In this document: one piece after another, positions 35,830 through 48,564 of the stretch
Position numbering within the stretch: position 1 is the first letter of the stretch
Layout: each line of letters begins with the position of its first letter
Source of the DNA: Mya arenaria
Lineage: Eukaryota; Mollusca; Bivalvia; Myida; Myidae
Length of the DNA stretch: 64,000 nucleotides
Direction: 5' to 3'
Assembly (NCBI RefSeq): GCF_026914265.1
Contig: NC_069136.1
Span: forward strand, 11,526,356 to 11,590,355
Notes under the pieces: model-generated
Seen by the model: only the letters and a program-made list of their open reading frames with translations
The model's database searches: none
Told to the model about the DNA's origin: nothing
Made by a program: the position numbers and the translations under genes

Positions 35830-36460
35830 AGATTCCACCTGCAGATATGCAGATATCACTAGGTCTGATAGATAACACCTGCAGGTATGCAGATAACATC
35901 AGGTCTGAAAGAAAACACCTGCAGATTCCTTTGCCGAGCATAACACCAAGCAATCACAACTACAGTTTACATCGACTCATCACAACTGCTTATTGAAGCA
36001 ACACACACCAGGTTGCCACACCTACAGTTTACATCATCTGCAGATAACACTAGCTGGTCTCTTTCACGGATTACACCATCTGTTCACATCTGCAGATTTT
36101 ACAATGCAATATCGCCTGCAGCTTACTACACCTGAAGATAACTCTTGCATATCTCTTCTTAAGATTACACAGTGTTAACATCTTCAAAATTTACAAAGCA
36201 ATAACAGCTGTTTATTTCTCCTACAGATAACTCATGCTTAACCCTTCCACAGATTACAGACCATGTGTTTTCAAATCTGCAGATTTAACGATGCAATGAA
36301 CACAAGTTTAATGGTTCTGAGACGACTCCTGCATTTTTCTTCAACCTCACACCACTTGTTTTCACTTGCGGTTTTCACAAAGCAGTAACGTTGGCAGATA
36401 ACATCACCTGCTTTGCTACAGTACCATTGGCAGATTACTTCTACAGATCACACAACAGTT
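35830..36460. repeat. Degenerate CACCTGCAGAT-rich stretch
   Basis: Variants of ACACCTGCAGATAACAC recur many times at irregular spacing, just 3' of the WRAP53 stop on the gene strand; this may be within or beyond its 3' UTR. Confidence 0.55.
36211..36216 (-). terminator. Possible polyadenylation signal of WRAP53
   Basis: AATAAA on the minus strand (TTTATT on plus), about 250 bases after the stop codon. Plausible by position only. Confidence 0.3.
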
Positions 36461-36465
36461 TGTGT

Positions 36466-39400
36466 TCACACCCACCAAAGACGCAAACTATTATCAAGTG
36501 TATTTTGGGAGCTTCTCCTACTGTCACTATCATCATCATCTGAGTCAAATGTACATTTGAAATGTCGTTGTCCTGATGCTGTAGCAATGAGCGATAATGT
36601 CGGATGTAAGCTGAAATGAATATCATTACTATGTTTTATTATGCATTTTATTGAATTCTGATTGTGAACTTTAATCTTTTTAATATCATATAATATTTGA
36701 TGAATAATCAATAAATTACAATAACTACAATTACTAAAATCTACTATATTACACAGTTGTATTACAATAAAATCGCATATATATATGGAACTTCTAAAAG
36801 CTATCATGCACTTAAAATGATTACATTTAACTGGTTACTTCTGGGCTTGAATTTAGAAAAAAAATTGTATTGCAAATTTTTGCGAGTACCTAAAATACCA
36901 AAATCTGAAGTTGTCTCTCAATATTTTTGTCCACCCATTTTTTTGTAAGGAAAATGTAAAGTGATCAGAATCAACAACAATGTATTCTGTGTCATAACAA
37001 TTCACCTTCTAAATTAGATTCGTAAACATGGAAAACATATTGAGGAAGTCTGATAAGCAGTCGGCACAAAATAACTTGCCTTCGTATAAATTGAAAGTTA
37101 ATTTCATGTGGAGTTTGTTCTTAGTTTTATGGAGAGATTATTTAATTTAGGGTTCTATGTTGGATAAGTTTTATCATCGCCTTCAGCGCCTTTGATTTAA
37201 AATACTAATTTGTAAACAAACTTCTTTGGCTTGTCATGATGATGGACTGCGCCTCAAAATTGAATTGATCTTAGCCAAATACTGCCTACTAAAATCTTAA
37301 CACGAAAAACACACTACAATGTGCCCTAAGCGTAACACGATTGTACAAATGTCCTAATTTTCTGTGTTTTTACGAAAATAGAGAAAAAGAAAAATATAAG
37401 TTGCTATTATCTGAGATTTTTCACTTGCACAATTTTGTAACTATCTTAAAATTAACTCGCAATTTCCAATTTTTACTTACATTTTGCGAGTGTGCAAGTG
37501 TTATCACACCAAAATCAAAGATAACGCACACCACGCCCGGACACAATTTCCACAACATCATTTTCAAAATGACATTATTTTATTGAGTTTTGGAGAACCA
37601 TTTTAAGTTTAGATTGGTACGGTGTTTGGAAAGGAGAGGTGGGTTTGGGAATACAGAAAGGAAGTTACAAATTACCTAATTCCATTGACAGTATCACAAT
37701 GGGCTTGGAATCTCATGGTTGGGTGAATAACTGGGTCTGACAAAACCGGGTCATGTTGAGGAGGGGAGAGTGTGTCCCACACTAATACATTCCCATCATG
37801 GCTGCCCGATACCACATACCGGCTGTCGCTGAAGTGTAGAGGAATGTAGGTATGTATGGAATTGCATGTGATAATTTGAAATAATCCTTTATGTTTGAAA
37901 AGTATACTGCGCATGATAGAATTAATAATCATTACGGTTAACATTAAGACGTCTATATGGTTCTCACTAAGGCAACTCAGGTTCAATTCTCGCCTTGGGT
38001 GCATGCAAGTTTCATTAGTGGTTACCAAGCCCAACTAGTGAGTTTGCCCCAGGAACTACGTTTTCCCCAACAACACAAGACCACATTTTTGCACACAATT
38101 GTGACTTAGTATAGGTTCATAACTTTCTTCATAATCGTTGTAAAAATATATAATGTTTAAACTAATTTAAGTCTTAATTGTGCATTTGCGATACTGAAAG
38201 TCAAAGCTGCACAATATATATGCCACCTTACCCAGTAATATCAAAGTAGATGCGCTGATTCGTCGACACCTGCCTATTCAGTGTAAAAAGGATCTGGCCT
38301 GGATTTCTCATGTCCCAACAAAGAATCTCATTGTCCTGCAAGCGTAGAGGTCACATTCTCAAAAACAGTGTGTGGTTAAAAACAGGTGCACAAATCATCT
38401 CACAGGATAAAACACTGTATAATGTGAATAAGAATACGACAAGCGATGTTTACTTCCACAATACTTTGCATAACAAAGTTGGGGATTTCACGAACAAAAA
38501 TGCAAAACCAAAGGTACTATGGTGCCTTATATTCATATAAAAGAACACTTCAACAAAGCTACTTATTTCACATTACCAGTACAGTGTTACAATTATTCCC
38601 CCATTTTGAACCTTTCCATTTTCTCCTTCAAACTTGACTATTTATTTATTTTTTGGGGAAAAACAAAAAGTGAGATATTCATCATTTGTTGCCATTTTTG
38701 GAGATTATTTACAATAAAATATTTCATCAATTGTCATTTAATTATGCTCTGAAATATATAACACACTACAACTGGATTCACTAACAAAATTGTTTTTGAA
38801 AGCATACAGGGGATTTTGCATATATGCCAAAAGTGGTTAAAACGCCAAATACATAAATAGGGTTCTAATAAATAATCATGGGTATGGATATTAAAATGCA
38901 GGCGGATCAGCAGAATGAAATCTGAATGAACAGATGCAATAGAGCAACCAACCTACCTTTCTACCACCACTGTACAGCTTCGTTCCATCAGGGGAGAACT
39001 TGACCTGAGTCACCCCTCCTTGCTGCCCTTCAAACATACACACCATCTCTCCCATAGGCTCATTGTACAGGGCCACTGCAAAAAATATTACACAATCTGA
39101 TTCAATACACACCATCTCTCCCATAGGCTCATTGTACAGAGCCACTGCAAAAATATTACACAATCTAATTCAATACACACCATCTCCCCCATAGGCTCAT
39201 TGTACAGAGCCACAGCAAAAATATTACACAATCTGATTCAATACACACCATCTCTCCCATAGGCTCATTGTACAGGGCCACTGCAAAAAATATTACACAA
39301 TCTGATTCAATACAAACCATCTCCCCCATAGGCTCATTGTACAGAGCCACTGCAAAAATATTACACAATCTGATTCAATACACACCATCTCCCCCATAGG

Positions 39401-42400
39401 CTCATTGTACAGAGCCACTGCAAAAATATTACACAATCTGATTCAATACACACCATCTCTCCCATAGGCTCATTGTACAGGGCCACTGCAAAAAATATTA
39501 CACAATCTGATTCAATACACACAATGACTCCCATAGGCTCATAATTGTACAGGGCCATTGCAAAATAGTACATTATCTGATTTGACATAAATTTGGCTTT
39601 TATAACATCATTTCATTCTGTAAAATACAATATACCGAAATCTTGCACATAAATTAATATGCTGACAGGAGCTTATGCAAAATAAACTGCTTATCTACTT
39701 TGTATATAATAATTAAAACATTATTTCATACCAGACTTAGCGTAGGAGCCAGCTGCATAAAGACCTATATCTGTAGGACTTGGTGCAATGCAGGATATAA
39801 TGCCACGCTGTCCCTCTTTGGCTGTAATAAGACAAGAACAAATAATATAATCTTTGATTTAGCAATTTACCAGTACATTTCTTAAACATGTGCAATATAT
39901 AACTTTCGAACAGCAATTTAGAATTTTAATCCTCTCAAAAATGATCCTACATTTATGTTTTTAGTGAGATCTGTATGTATCTATTAGTATTACAGTATAC
40001 CGGTAGTAGCTTTTTATTGCAGTTTAGATTTTCAAGATCATACCAGTAAATAGTTACACCTCAACTTCCATTCCTTAAATGAACTGCCTTTCGGCAATTG
40101 CATTCATCAATTGATGAACGCAACATCTTCGGATATGTTCGGATCGTAATTCATTGCATAACAATATACATGAAAGCTATTGATCTTGTTATTGGTTGTA
40201 TTGTGTCTGCAGGTCCCGTAAAATATAGATCAACATTTTTAAAAGTGTTAGTTTATTATATTTTAAATATAATGGTACCATAAGTGTTTCAATTTTACGT
40301 TTTAAAGTGATTTCAAGTTGTTAATCTTTTCCCGCGTTATTGTGACGTCATTTGAAAAAAATGTTTCCGGTTATAGTCGGGTCGTTCTATTCACTGAATG
40401 GGTAAGAACGGATTACTTAAAGGTTTTCTTAAATGAAATGAAGATTTTTTTTAACAATTCTTGAATGAAATAATGAACTATTGGTGTAAATATAAGGAAT
40501 GAACTGTGGGGTTGATGTCATTATCGGGGATATGAACGCAATTGGGTAGGTCAAAGTACGCGTGGAGTCCGAAGGAAATTGCTGGTCAAACATAGATTGA
40601 AACTAATATATATATTTATTAACACTTTGTTTGAAATCTTGAAAATGCACTTGGAAACTTTGATTGGTTCTTATATAATAATTGTTTTTAATCTTAATCT
40701 TATTTAAAAGTTCCAACCATATAGACAACAATAGTATGTAGTATAGAAGTGGTTAGGGCACTCGTTTCTTGCCAAAATGATTTGGGTACGATTCTGGGCA
40801 CATATTGTATGTGAGTTTGGTTAGTGATTGCCGAGCCGGACAAGGGGTTTCCCCTGGGTACTACGGTTCCCCCCACAACACAAGACCTCTCTATCACACA
40901 ACATCATGCCAATGAGAATGACTAAAAGTACAAGTTTCTTCAGAACCGTTGTTAAATAAATAATGTTTAAACTAACTATCATTGTACAAACAATAGAACC
41001 ATACATACAATGAATCTTACCAAATGTTGGTCTACTTTTAAATTCCCTGCCTGGCCTGGTAACATCGAACACCCGGATAATCTTGTTAAAGCCTGCATAT
41101 ATCTTGTTCCCATCGCAACTGAATTCAACACAGTGAGCAGCAACCACTTCATCCTAACAAGAGAAAAACATACAAGAGTGAGACTCAACAACTTTATCCT
41201 GTGTTTCAAAATCAAAAATACTTATCAGAGCCCATGTTCTTGAACAGTCACCAGTTTGAGTCTTAAGACTCAAAAAAACAACATATGAGCTGTGTTGCCT
41301 GACTTTTGCCTTTGGACATACATTTGCTTTTATTATTTTATGAGGTATTTAAGTTAAATAATCTTTCAGGAAGTAATACTTAAAATTTCACTTATATTAC
41401 GTAAGGTACGTGGCTACAGGTGAGACCTGAATACTTAATTTGACGTCACAAACAAGACATCATAACAAAAGTACACTACTGAAATGATGTGCAACATTAA
41501 TATACCGATATTACAACAAGATAAATCATTTTAGATGTTTTCCTGACAAAGAATCTTTATGGAACATAAATAAAGAAAACAATAATGATAATTTTTTGCA
41601 TTTATAATCCATTTGGCCGTTTTAAACACAGACTATATGAATGCAATCAAAATAAATCAAATCAAAATCCTTGGTTGTTATGGAAACATAAGTAAACTAA
41701 TGGTCATAAATTGGTGAGAAAATGATGCGTCAATGTCCATCCAATAAAAGAAAGAAGTATGGAAAAAAATTACATGATTATTTTTGCATTTTTTATGAAT
41801 GATTACAGTAAAACTGCAATCGTTCGAGCAGCTGATCAATCGAGAACTGGCAATTAGTCATGGTTGAGGATAAGTCCTGACCATTATTCCTTCTATTTTT
41901 ATATTTATTATATTGACAATGAATCAAAACCTAAATAAGTTGAGGACTGGAGCATTATTGCCGATCCCAATGCACAAATCATGTGCAAAACCTTATAACC
42001 TCAAGGTCATAATTTCACACATTTTCCCAAAAGAGTGTCTATAGATATATGGACCATGTGGTTAAAGCTCAATACATATACATACCACATGGTTATAAGC
42101 TCTGTAGGTACAGCGAAGTTGGCCTGTAAAGGCATCATACAGATGTATGGGTGTGTCCTTGCTTGTTACAGCAAAACTGAAAGAAAAGCTTAAATTCAAA
42201 ACCTTCAGACGAACATGTTTTAATAAAACAAAGTATGTTACTATCAAATAGTTATGAAAATAGAACCTGGGTCACAAACCTGATAAGAAAAAAATCAATA
42301 AGTACATATATACTTTATTCCTGTAATAGGTTTTAATGTGCATAGCCAAATATGCATCTTTTTGGCATTCAAATACTGCAGCTTTTCCTCTACAATTTAT

Positions 42401-45400
42401 GGACAAGGTCTTGACTAAAATAAAATATCTTAAGCAATTAATATACCGGTAAGCAATTCCATGAAAATCATAATGGTTTCGCTCAACAAGATGCATTTAG
42501 AAATATAACAATAGCATTTGTTTGTGTGTTTTTTCAGGTTAATAAGATGCATATCGATAAAAGCCAGAGTTAAACGCCACCAAAGCATGTGTGTAATATC
42601 AATGGCAACATGTGTACCAAGTTTCATTTGAAAATCTTGAACAGTTTTGAGTTATGGCCAAAAGTAAGTGTTTTGCACTATGCCACTAACACCATCACAG
42701 AAAAACAGAGATGCTACAAATTATGTGTATTATTGTCACTGGTAAAATAAGTATCAGGTGATATCTTAAGTTCTTCTATTATTTAAGGCCAACATTAAGG
42801 TTCCTGCACACCAATGATGATAAAGCTCTGCTAGAAATGACACCAAGGCTATTACAATATACCTTTACACAATCATGTTCACCCAAAATAGAAATATAAA
42901 CTAACCACGCCTTGGCAGGGTCAGTTGATGACATGAGTGGAAACCAACTGAAATCATACACTGTGTCCGCCTCCTTGATTCCAAACACAGGAACCTGAAA
43001 TGAAACAAGTTCACACTCACAACCTAATCTAAATTGGGTATATTTCATTGTCTACTCTCAGTGTCATAACAGACATGAGGTAATAACAACAATTAATCCA
43101 TAACATTACATGTAGTTCTAACAGACTCTAAGCAAGTGTTCGGTACTTAAGGCTACCATGAATAGTTTGTTTCAAGTGGGTAAAGATGTATCAAAGAAAA
43201 TATTATGACCACTAGAGAGACTATGAAAAAGCATTTGTTTTGCATGTGCTTTAGTTAGTGGGCAGTGATTTCTCAGCCCAATTCCCCTCCCGAAACAGTT
43301 TATATTTTCCCTACCCACTCTAAATTATTATCTTTTATTTTTTTAGGAACATTGACCTCTTAACATTTAGCAAATGTAGCGATAAAGTGCCATTGATGAA
43401 TATATTTTTGTTAGTAGAGAAAAACACTGGTGGGTCACCAGACACCAAACAAACAATGTATATATCATGTTTTAAAACTTCATTTATATAAAAACAAAAA
43501 TTACCACCTTATACTATTCCTAAGTTGTACCCACCAGCTCTGGAATGACCTTTCTCTCCCCTCCTTCATAATACAGCTCCTCTGGTAAGTTAAACATCCT
43601 GAGTTTGTTGTCATTGCTATTGACCAGCAGGCAAGTACCATCTGGGGCCCTGAAATTTCAATGGAATAAATGAGAAAAGGGGTATTGAAGAACTGAAATC
43701 AATGGCAATATGCTTTAGTTTGATAAACAGATATACATATGCCATATTTATTAATATGTACCAGATCACATTTATGATACCATGTATGATCAATATGTAT
43801 GCCGCAAAATGTTAGTTTGTTTTAACAACCTCTGCAATGTTCACAGAACTCAGAGGCAACATAAAAAGATACATGTACTTTAGTTCTGGCTTCCAATTTA
43901 AGCTTCAATGAAGATATTTATTGTTTTTATATTTACAGGAACATGTTCCAAAAGGTAATACATAAATGTAAAGAAAAATGTATTTCATTCCATGACTCTC
44001 ATTTGAGAATATGGTTGGAAGAAGACAACTATCTAACCACACCTACCACTTGCAGCCTCTCATGTAGTTGTTGATGTTGTCATTTTTGAAACATTTCCAT
44101 GCTCCTGTGATTTGCCTGGGTTCATTTCTAAATTGGTAAACAGATGCAACCCTGAAAATAAGTGCATTCCTTTAAAATTTACTTTATCTTACTATACCAA
44201 GATTGAGCATTTAATCATAATGGCATTTCAATCATTTATATAATTATTATATGAGATAATATATTGATAGAAAAAAAACAATGGAATGCAATTAAAAGTA
44301 TATAATAATTATGACATTGAAAAAAAATGTGAATTGGTATTATCTAGCTTATAAAATAACTCAGAGTCTCAAGTCTGTTTCCTGGGAAGAAACCAGTACT
44401 TGTATTATTTTTCAGAGGCCATGAGAAAGTACCCGTGATGGGGATCATTTCCATAAAAAGGCGAACACCTATACCACTCCTGTAAACACTCTCACCTTTT
44501 CGCTCAGTCTAAGGCATGTAAAAAAACAAAACATGATTTGAACTAGATGCATACTTTTCTTCTTGCGTGTTTGAAGTGTTTACACTTTCTATCCTTTCTT
44601 CTTCTAGGGCAAGTTCTTTGGATTCTGTTTCCATCACAGAAGAACACTCAGAAATATCTTCTGTTTTCTGACGTTTGAAAGGTCTTCCCTCAGTTGGTCC
44701 CATCTCTGAACTTTTATCCTGGCAACTACCACCTCTGGATTCACACTTTTGGTCTACTGAGATCTTACTGGCTATTAAATCTGCACTGAATGTAGGTGTT
44801 GTGTTACATGGTAGAAATGAATTAACAACCACATCTGTTTTACTGCTTCCAATCACACTGGGGGAATCATTAATTTTGCATTGTCCATCATTAGCTGATG
44901 AGAAAATGTCATGGTCACTCAATTCAGTGTTTTTATTATTCAAGTTTTGTCCGATATTGAGTTTAAGAGCATCATCATTTGGTGGAGTGTCACTAATGAT
45001 ATTTGGAGATGTATTGAGTTTAAGAGCATCATCATTTAGTGGAGTGTCACTAATGATATTTGGAGCTGTATTGAGTTTAAAAGCATCATCATTTGGTGGA
45101 GTGTCACTAATGATATTTGGAGATGTATTCAGTTTAAGAGCATCATCATTTGGCGGAGTGTCACTAATGATATTTGGAGATACAGAAATAACTTCGAGTG
45201 AGCCTGCTGTGTCCTTCTGTTGCTGTTCTTTAACACTATTTATATTGTCAGGAGACTCAGAAATCACTTCTAGAGAGCCTGATGAGTCATTCTGTTTTGG
45301 TTCTTCGACAATGTTTACATTGTCACAAAGATAAGACAATGATAAACAACCAGAATTGGAACTCTGGACATCAATCTGCTGGCCATTTTCCTGCACAAAG

Positions 45401-45534
45401 TTTTGCAAAATGATACCAGTATCTGTGTTTGGTGGCAAGCTATTTGGGTCATTATTTTCTGGTTGAATGTCAGAAGTTGTCGGACTTGCAACAGCATCAA
45501 TCAAAACGGGTTCGTTGTTTATAACTTGCTCCAT
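36466..45534 (-). CDS. WRAP53: WRAP53/TCAB1, telomerase Cajal body protein 1 homologue
   Basis: WD40 protein that in animals binds the CAB box of scaRNAs and telomerase RNA and brings them to Cajal bodies. Eleven coding exons with GT-AG borders: 44555-45534, 44047-44151, 43535-43649, 42906-42994, 42086-42176, 41021-41153, 39732-39821, 38957-39075, 38232-38335, 37676-37828, 36466-36610. They sum to 2124 nt, all phases close, and the product is 707 residues (human about 548). Diagnostic stretches: [102 protein letters not shown] and a C-terminal LRLWWV. The extra length is an N-terminal disordered region with four 19-residue repeats and a basic FKRQK patch. ATG context ACAATGG is favourable. 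Confidence 0.95.
37925..38166 (+). mobile_element. tRNA-derived SINE, copy 1 (WRAP53 intron)
   Basis: Has a B-box-like GGTTCAATTCTCGCC (37980-37994), then GTGGTTACCAAGCCCAACTA, CCCAGGAACTACGTTTTCCC and CAACACAAGACCAC, ending TAATGTTTAAACTAA. The same order occurs at 40735-40978. The central part resembles conserved SINE central domains of marine animals; the exact family name is uncertain. Confidence 0.6.
39052..39560 (-). repeat. 68-bp minisatellite made from a WRAP53 splice acceptor and exon start
   Basis: The CCCATAGG landmark recurs at 39052, 39120, 39188, 39256, 39325, 39393, 39461 and 39530: eight units of 68-69 bp. Each unit holds, on the minus strand, about 28 bases of intron ending TTTTTGCAG and about 40 bases of exon encoding [13 protein letters not shown]. 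Only the lowest-coordinate unit continues into the full exon (38957-39075). Confidence 0.9.
40058..40577 (+). mobile_element. 520-bp element, inverted copy of 46300-46822
   Basis: Runs from ACACCTCAACTTCCATTCC to the CGCGTGGAGTCCGAAGG end and is the reverse complement, with few differences, of 46300-46822. The terminal part carries GGGTTGATGTCATTATCGGG and ATGAACGCAATTGGG. Lies in a WRAP53 intron. No coding capacity; probably a non-autonomous DNA element. Confidence 0.75.
40735..40978 (+). mobile_element. tRNA-derived SINE, copy 2 (WRAP53 intron)
   Basis: A-box-like AGTGGTTAGGGCACTCG and B-box-like GGGTACGATTCTGG, followed by GTTAGTGATTGCCGAGCC, CCCCTGGGTACTACGGTTCC and CACAACACAAGACC, ending TAATGTTTAAACTAAC. 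Matches the copy at 37925-38166. Confidence 0.7.
44952..45180 (-). repeat. Four 57-bp in-frame repeats in WRAP53 exon 1
   Basis: The CACTAATGATATTTGGAG landmark recurs every 57 bp from 44991. It encodes four copies of [19 protein letters not shown] with few substitutions, around residues 119-194, inside the disordered N-terminal region. Confidence 0.9.
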
Positions 45535-45726
45535 TGTAAATGATTGTCATACATTAACAGCGCAAAAGCTTTTTCATTGGATCATTCCAGATTAATAACA
45601 AACTCAAAATAACAGTGATTGATAACATAAAAGAAGACTCTTCGGTTCTTCATTTATTTTATTTTTCCTCACATGGGCGCAGCCATATTGGATTTACTTT
45701 TGCGAAATACGATCGCCATCAACATT

Positions 45727-45785
45727 TTCGTCGTCGTCATCATCATCATCAGCATCATCATCATCATTCATTGACGTTATCATCG

Positions 45786-45834
<49 letters not shown>

Positions 45835-45862
45835 TATCACCACGTCATCATCATCAGCAGCA
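45727..45862. repeat. (ATC)n microsatellite upstream of WRAP53
   Basis: Nearly pure CAT/ATC trinucleotides, interrupted around 45770, about 200 bp upstream of the WRAP53 start codon. Long frames across it are artefacts of the repeat. Confidence 0.9.
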
Positions 45863-45949
45863 GCAAATAAATTATCATTTTTCATGGCCTGATTATCACA
45901 AAATTTAGCACATATCATTTCCACCATTGTATTTTGAATTCTCCTTCAT

Positions 45950-47115
45950 TTTCTATCCATAATTGTGTGATGGTCATGAAAAATACTGTGGAAAGTATTA
46001 ATTCCGTTGAATGAACATTATTTGAGATGAGAGTTATAACCCCAAGTTGCCCTAAAACTTTAACCTAACATTCAATCAATGGCCATAATTTGTATGGGCA
46101 TCAAACCTCTGATGGATGAGAATTCCATTAGACCAATGTTTTTTGAGATCTAAGTTAAAACCCCAATTTTCTCTAAAACTTTCTAGCTCCTTCAAGGGCC
46201 ATAATTTGTATAAAGCATTACTTAAGGAATGAATTGCGGGGTTGATGTCATTATTGGGGTATGAACGCAATTGGGTTGGTCAATGTGTGTGAAGTCCGAA
46301 GGACTCCACGCGTACTTTGACCAACCCAATTGCGTTCATATCCCCGATAATGACATCAACCCCACAATTCATTCCTTATATTTACACCAATAGTTCATTA
46401 TTTCATTCAAGAATTGTTAAAAAAATTCTTTATTTCATTTAAGATAACCTTTAAGTAATCCGTTCTTACCCATTCTGTAAATAGAACGACCCGACTATAA
46501 CCGGAAACATTTTTTTCAAATGACGTCACAATAACGCGGGAAAAGATCAACCACTTGAAATCACTTTAAAACGTAAAATTGAAACACTTCTTGTACCATT
46601 ATATTTTAAATATAATAAACTAACACTTTTAAAAATGTTGATCTATATTTTATGGGACCTGCAGACACAATACAACCAATAACAAGATCAATAGCTTTCA
46701 TGTATATTGTTATGCAATGAATTACGATCTGAACATATCCGAAGATGTTGCGTTCATCGATTGATGAACACAATTGCCGAAAGGCAGTTCATTTAAGGAA
46801 TGGAAGTTGAGGTGTAAATATATAGAGTTATGTTACCTAATTGCATGATGTCCATCAACAGTTGTGTTAAGTATGAAGTGAACTGAATGAAGCGCATAGG
46901 AGTTATTAATGAAAATTCAACTTTTTAGCTGACACAATGTGCCCTGAAACTTTAACCAATTATGGGCAATAATTTGTATTTAGGATGATATGGAGTTATG
47001 GTCCTGAACAAGACGTGTGAAAGTATGAATTTAATTGAATGAACAGTATTGGAGTTATACTTAGTGAAAATTCCAACTTGCCCTAAAACTTTTGACAGAC
47101 CCTGAAACCGATGCA
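45950..47115. repeat. Decayed tandem repeat interrupted by a fold-back element
   Basis: Units of about 140 bp containing AGTTATAACCCCAAGTTGCC, CTAAAACTTT and GGCCATAATTTGTAT occur before (45950-46203) and after (46830-47115) the 46204-46822 element, so that element inserted into a pre-existing array. Confidence 0.55.
46204..46822 (-). mobile_element. Fold-back copy of the 520-bp element
   Basis: 46300-46822 is the reverse complement of 40058-40577. In addition 46204-46299 is an inverted partial copy of the adjacent end, so GAAGTCCGAAGGACTCCAC forms a palindrome centred near 46300 with arms of about 95 bases. A short fragment of the same palindrome lies at 54828-54905. Confidence 0.75.
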
Positions 47116-48230
47116 GACGCTGGGGAGAGTAGTATAGTCCTCCTTATTCTTTGAATGGTCAGGCTAAAAAATATCCTTATATTTTGATTGAAATGCAGTT
47201 AACATGCAAAACTGGGCCTGGAAACTTGCACTCTTTTGATCTTTATTAAAACATGGCCTAGAGCCTGAATGAATAAAACTTCAGTCTTTGCTATTGAACC
47301 CTTGACATTCTTACATTTATATCAAGTTTGGTACACATCAGTACAACATTTAACCATTTCAGTATTTATTTTTAATAAACTATAGCTTTATACAGTTAAA
47401 GATGTTTATAAATAAAAATAGAACATAAAATATATATATGGTTTTTAACAACATCAGGATTGGCAACATAAATGGTTATCTAACAAGCAACTATGTTAAC
47501 ATTTATTATATACCTGGGGCTGTATTTAATAACCAACTTAGATTTAACTTTTATTTAAGAATATAATCTGAGTGTTTTGATTGGCCTGTATATTTAGCTG
47601 ACCAATAGACTGAATGGAACCACTGAGGCATGTCTAAGAGCTATTCCATTAAAACAAATCAAATAAAATTTTATTTTCAGTCGGTATGACATAACAGAGA
47701 AAACATTAGCTATGAATAGCTATTGACCGACTAAACATATAACCCCCAGGGGGAAGGCGATTTTACATTATACCTACCTCCAACAGAAGCAAATTTACCC
47801 TTTTAGAGTCCAAATTAGCGAAAAAACACCCACCCATATAATAAGAAATTAATTTCCTCCTCTCCCCCATGGGTTAAATGTTTTACTGGAATAGCCTTAA
47901 AGATAAAGATATCAAGAAATATATAATTGTATACAGGCCTTTTATATGAACATGACTTTCTTACAATGATGGTATCTTTGTTCAAATTTCATAGCAAATA
48001 AAAGTGATTCACACAACATTGAAAGTTATTGCATTTGTAGATATTGTTTTTAAAAAAGTAAAAAAAAAAGTTGAAACATTTAAGACAATCAAGAAAAAAG
48101 TCATCATAAAACAATTACAGGGCAAGAACATGGACAATTTCTTTGAAGAACATTGTAAAAGAGTAACAATAAAGGTAATAAGCACAATATTGTATATGGG
48201 CACATCTCTCTAAAACTGTTGTATCCATTG
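47116..48230. other. No gene seen
   Basis: AT-rich sequence between the two host genes, no convincing coding potential or repeat structure. Confidence 0.5.
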
Positions 48231-48564
48231 TTAAAGCTGCACTCTCACAGATTGACAATTTTGTCTTTTGACATTTTTGTCTCAGAATCAACTGCATTTG
48301 GCATTGATGCCTTCTATTCAGAAAAATAAAACAACTCGCTAAAGAACAGGTCTTGGTTGTTTGAAAAAACTGCTGAAAAATGAGTTTTCTTAAAGCGCAA
48401 GTAATGTTTTTAGCCACAAAACATCATTTTTGAAACTTAAATACGAAAAACTGAGGTCTGATCAGTATTGTCAGCAGTCTTATATTACTGGTTCCTAGTC
48501 ATTGACACATGGATTGACAAAAAAAGAAGAAAAACATTGTCAATCTATGAGAGTGCAGCTTTAA
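48231..48564. mobile_element. MITE, TTAAAGCTGCACTCTCA family, copy 1
   Basis: Ends TTAAAGCTGCACTCTCACAG and TGAGAGTGCAGCTTTAA are exact inverted repeats over 17 bases with looser pairing beyond. Two more copies lie at 50923-51288 and 62422-62808. Confidence 0.85.

Noticed and set aside
39052-39588. CRISPR-like regular spacing
   Set aside because: Units are continuous with no unique spacers and contain host exon sequence in a eukaryotic gene.
40735-40800. Possible tRNA gene from A- and B-box-like sequences
   Set aside because: The flanking sequence and the second copy at 37925 show a SINE; no cloverleaf with an anticodon could be drawn.
44675-45334. 219-codon plus-strand frame
   Set aside because: It is the antisense of the WRAP53 repeat-bearing first exon; its repeated peptide is the mirror of the 57-bp repeats.
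45615-45927. Ser/His-rich plus-strand and Met/Asp-rich minus-strand frames
   Set aside because: Produced by the ATC microsatellite; no other coding signs.
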